Shown here: one piece after another, positions 15,142 to 16,803 of the stretch | Numbering within the stretch: the stretch's first letter is position 1 | Layout of the letters: each line of letters begins with the position of its first letter | Assembly (NCBI GenBank): GCA_963631415.1 | Contig: CAVGQS010000042.1 | Coordinates: 1-16,803, forward strand | Source of the DNA: UBA6382 sp963631415 | GTDB taxonomy: Bacteria > Bacteroidota > Bacteroidia > Bacteroidales > Bacteroidaceae | Direction: 5' to 3' | DNA length: 16,803 nt | Position numbers and translations under genes: made by a program | The notes under the pieces: generated by a model | Database searches by the model: none | What the model was told of the DNA's origin: nothing | What the model saw: only the letters and a program-made list of their open reading frames with translations

Positions 15142-16461
15142 TCAAAGTTCGACCGACTGCAGCAGCTGCTGTGTGCGGTCGGCCAGGAACAGCGGAATGT
15201 TGGCGAGTCCGTCGTCCAGCTTCAGGTTGAGCATGGAGTAGCGTATGCGCAGCGGCGGGTTGTAGCGCTTGCGGTATTCCGTGAGGCTGCGCCCGGTGAC
15301 GCTGGTGCCCGACTTCACCTCTATGGGCACCACCTCCACTCCGCGCTGCACCACGAACTCTACCTCGGCCTGGTTGTCCGACGCCCAATAGCGCGAGCAG
15401 TCTATGCCCTGTGCGGTGAGGCTCTGCAGCACGTAGTTTTCCGCCAGCGCGCCCTTAAACTCCTTGAACGCCTGGCTGTCAGCCATATACACCTCTGGCG
15501 GCAGTCCCGCCATTACGCGCAGCAGTCCGATGTCCAGGCAGTATATCTTGAAGATGCTGAGGTCCTCGTATGATTTCAGCGGCAGTTGCGGCGTCTTGCA
15601 CAAGCTCACCTTGTGAAGCAGCCCGGCATTCTGCAGCCACGTCAGCGCGTCCTCATACTCCCGCGCCCTCGCGCCCGGCCTCACAAGCTGGTAGACAAAC
15701 TTGCGGTTCTCCTTGGCCAACTGCGACGGCAGCGAGTCCCACACGTGCGAGATGCGGTTGGCCAGTGCCGGCGACGCGTGCTTCACGAAGTCGAAGGCAT
15801 AGTCCTTCAGTATTCCCTTCAGCGTCTCCTCTGCCCCGGCCAGGTCGCCGTCGACCACCTTCATGGCAGCCTCGGGCATGCCGCCTGACACGCGGTAGGC
15901 GTTGAAAGCCAGCGCCAGACGGTCGAAAAACGCCTTGGGCAGAGGCTCAAAAGTGTTCAGCGTCTGGTAGTAGCGGTACAGTCCCTCGTCCTTCTGCTCC
16001 AGAAACTCGCCAAACGTAACGGGATGGAGACCGAGGTGGTTCACCTTGCCCACAGGGAAGGAGAAACCCTCATGGCCAAATGCCAGTCCAAGCAGCGAAC
16101 CGGCACACGCCACCGCATACTCCGGCGTCTTCTCACAAAAATACTTCATGGCGCTGATGGCCTCGGGGCACGCCTGTATCTCGTCCAGTACGAGCAGCGT
16201 GTCGTGGGGTACTATAGGCTCGCGCGACAAAAACGACAGCTGCTCTATTATCTGCACCGGATTCTTAGTGGAGCGGAAGATGTCGCACACGCCCTCGTCC
16301 TCGTCAAGGCTGAAGTAGGCGCAATGCTTGAAGCGCTCCCTGCCAAACTCCTTCAGCACCGACGTCTTGCCCACCTGGCGAGCGCCAAGCATAAACAGCG
16401 GCTTGCGGTCAGCCCTCTGCCGCCAAGCCTCCAAATCTCTCATCACAGTCCTGCTGAACAT
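15142..16461 (-). CDS. AAA ATPase with DUF4143 domain
   Basis: The 439-residue protein belongs to the AAA_14 + DUF4143 family, abundant and multi-copy in Bacteroidales, with no settled function. Walker A GARQVGKTS is at 26-34, followed by YFSLDED, and Walker B TLLVLDE at 88-94. The DUF4143 part spans roughly 190-400 and ends in a PD-(D/E)XK-like core, AEVEFV near 365-370 and IEVKSG with K383, so a nuclease-type fold is likely; activity is unproven. I chose the ATG at 16459-16461 over a TTG three codons upstream because it gives the typical N terminus (F.R...R.L..W). The gene stands alone between identical 118-bp direct repeats and is preceded by a perfect 23-bp inverted repeat. It appears intact. 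Confidence 0.92.
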   Translation of the reverse strand: MFSRTVMRDLEAWRQRADRKPLFMLGARQVGKTSVLKEFGRERFKHCAYFSLDEDEGVCDIFRSTKNPVQIIEQLSFLSREPIVPHDTLLVLDEIQACPEAISAMKYFCEKTPEYAVACAGSLLGLAFGHEGFSFPVGKVNHLGLHPVTFGEFLEQKDEGLYRYYQTLNTFEPLPKAFFDRLALAFNAYRVSGGMPEAAMKVVDGDLAGAEETLKGILKDYAFDFVKHASPALANRISHVWDSLPSQLAKENRKFVYQLVRPGARAREYEDALTWLQNAGLLHKVSLCKTPQLPLKSYEDLSIFKIYCLDIGLLRVMAGLPPEVYMADSQAFKEFKGALAENYVLQSLTAQGIDCSRYWASDNQAEVEFVVQRGVEVVPIEVKSGTSVTGRSLTEYRKRYNPPLRIRYSMLNLKLDDGLANIPLFLADRTQQLLQSVEL

Positions 16462-16486
16462 ACTACTCAAATATTACAAAACCTTG

Positions 16487-16562
16487 CGAAGTGCCGAAAA
16501 TGTGTAATTCCCCACGTTTCAGATACCTCTTTTGTGCGAAATTACACATTTTCGGCACTTCG
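16487..16562. repeat. Perfect 23-bp inverted repeat upstream of the AAA ATPase
   Basis: The arms 16487-16509 and 16540-16562 are exact reverse complements (core GCCGAAAATGTGTAATT) around a 30-nt loop. The near arm is 25 nt from the chosen ATG, so the structure would sit in the 5' leader or over the promoter. It could be an operator, an RNA hairpin controlling translation, or a 76-bp MITE-like element. Confidence 0.95.
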
Positions 16563-16618
16563 ACCAAATTTCCGCCCCCTTTTTCTCTGCAACTCGTGTC
16601 CCCCTACGACCCGCTTGC

Positions 16619-16736
16619 AACCGCGAATCCAGCGAATCTCACGAATTTTTTGAACAAACCACGGACCTCACAGATTAACACGGATTTTTCTGTGAGTTCT
16701 GTGCTTTCTGTGTTCGTTTTTCTATGCCGTTAGCCT
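16619..16736 (+). repeat. 118-bp direct repeat, copy 2
   Basis: Identical to 14917-15034. It lies 157 bp upstream of the AAA ATPase start and, through a few bases, adjoins the right-end 21-bp-phased array. Confidence 0.95.
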
Positions 16737-16740
16737 GTTC

Positions 16741-16803
16741 AAAGGCTATAAAGTAGGACTTAAAAAATTTTTATGCGGACTTAAAAAAATTTCGTGCGGA
16801 CTT
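16741..16803 (-). repeat. 21-bp-phased AAGTCC array, right end
   Basis: Read on the minus strand, AAGTCC headers start at 16803, 16782 and 16761, exactly 21 bp apart. The first two units continue GCAC or GCAT and an A/T tract, the third TACTTTATA. Units 2-3 match units 1-2 of the left end. The window stops exactly at a unit boundary, so more units may follow. Confidence 0.85.

Noticed and set aside
1..16803. Whole window as one transposon or integrated element with inverted ends
   Set aside because: The interior is mainly core genes (metK, rnpA, hemD, hppA) and there is no transposase, integrase or relaxase. The matching inverted ends fit an assembly break at a dispersed repeat.
1..16803. 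tRNA or rRNA genes
   Set aside because: I found no cloverleaf-like segment with a TTCRA loop or rRNA-like sequence by eye. A tRNAscan-SE run would settle it.

Overview
This 16.8-kb window looks like a contig from a fairly GC-rich member of the Bacteroidales (Bacteroidota). Three things point there: the promoter -7 boxes of the TAnnTTTG type in front of several genes, the lack of obvious Shine-Dalgarno sites, and the gene content (DUF4271, a hemD-rnpA-yidD string, a K+-dependent membrane pyrophosphatase, a BY-kinase with a tyrosine-rich tail). All intact genes lie on the minus strand. The only plus-strand gene is a damaged accessory gene. I cannot name the genus.

Layout, left to right. (1) 276-3343: an operon read right to left, LOG-family hydrolase > DUF4271 membrane protein > hemD > rnpA > yidD, closed by a strong terminator at 135-173. 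(2) 3459-4736: metK, with a roughly 250-nt leader that starts at a good promoter (4992-4999) and carries a SAM-II-type riboswitch (4921-4977). (3) 5228-6920: a 1.7-kb island bounded by two identical 51-bp direct repeats. It holds a DUF1016/YhcG PD-(D/E)XK nuclease gene on the opposite strand, interrupted by one in-frame TAA. (4) 6935-8179: gltS, a sodium/glutamate symporter. (5) 8438-11858: a two-gene unit, wza-like export lipoprotein > wzc-like tyrosine autokinase with a (Gly-Tyr)11-Tyr tail, with its own promoter and terminator. (6) 11994-14328: hppA, a proton- or sodium-pumping pyrophosphatase, with promoter and terminator. (7) 14329-15141: a gene-free mosaic of short repeats. (8) 14917-16736: an AAA ATPase/DUF4143 gene bounded by two identical 118-bp direct repeats and preceded by a perfect 23-bp inverted repeat. 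(9) Both window ends carry arrays of AAGTCC-headed units with an exact 21-bp period, in inverted orientation. A diverged set of the same period lies at 6802-6850.

Most of the window is core metabolism and envelope function: heme precursor synthesis, tRNA 5' processing, membrane protein insertion, SAM synthesis, glutamate uptake, polysaccharide export and ion pumping. The unusual material is the repeat layer. Two accessory genes, both with PD-(D/E)XK-type nuclease folds, each sit between their own pair of identical direct repeats. A 29-bp sequence is shared by the two repeat-rich zones, and the 21-bp-phased arrays bound the contig. The ends are probably where assembly broke at a genome-wide repeat.
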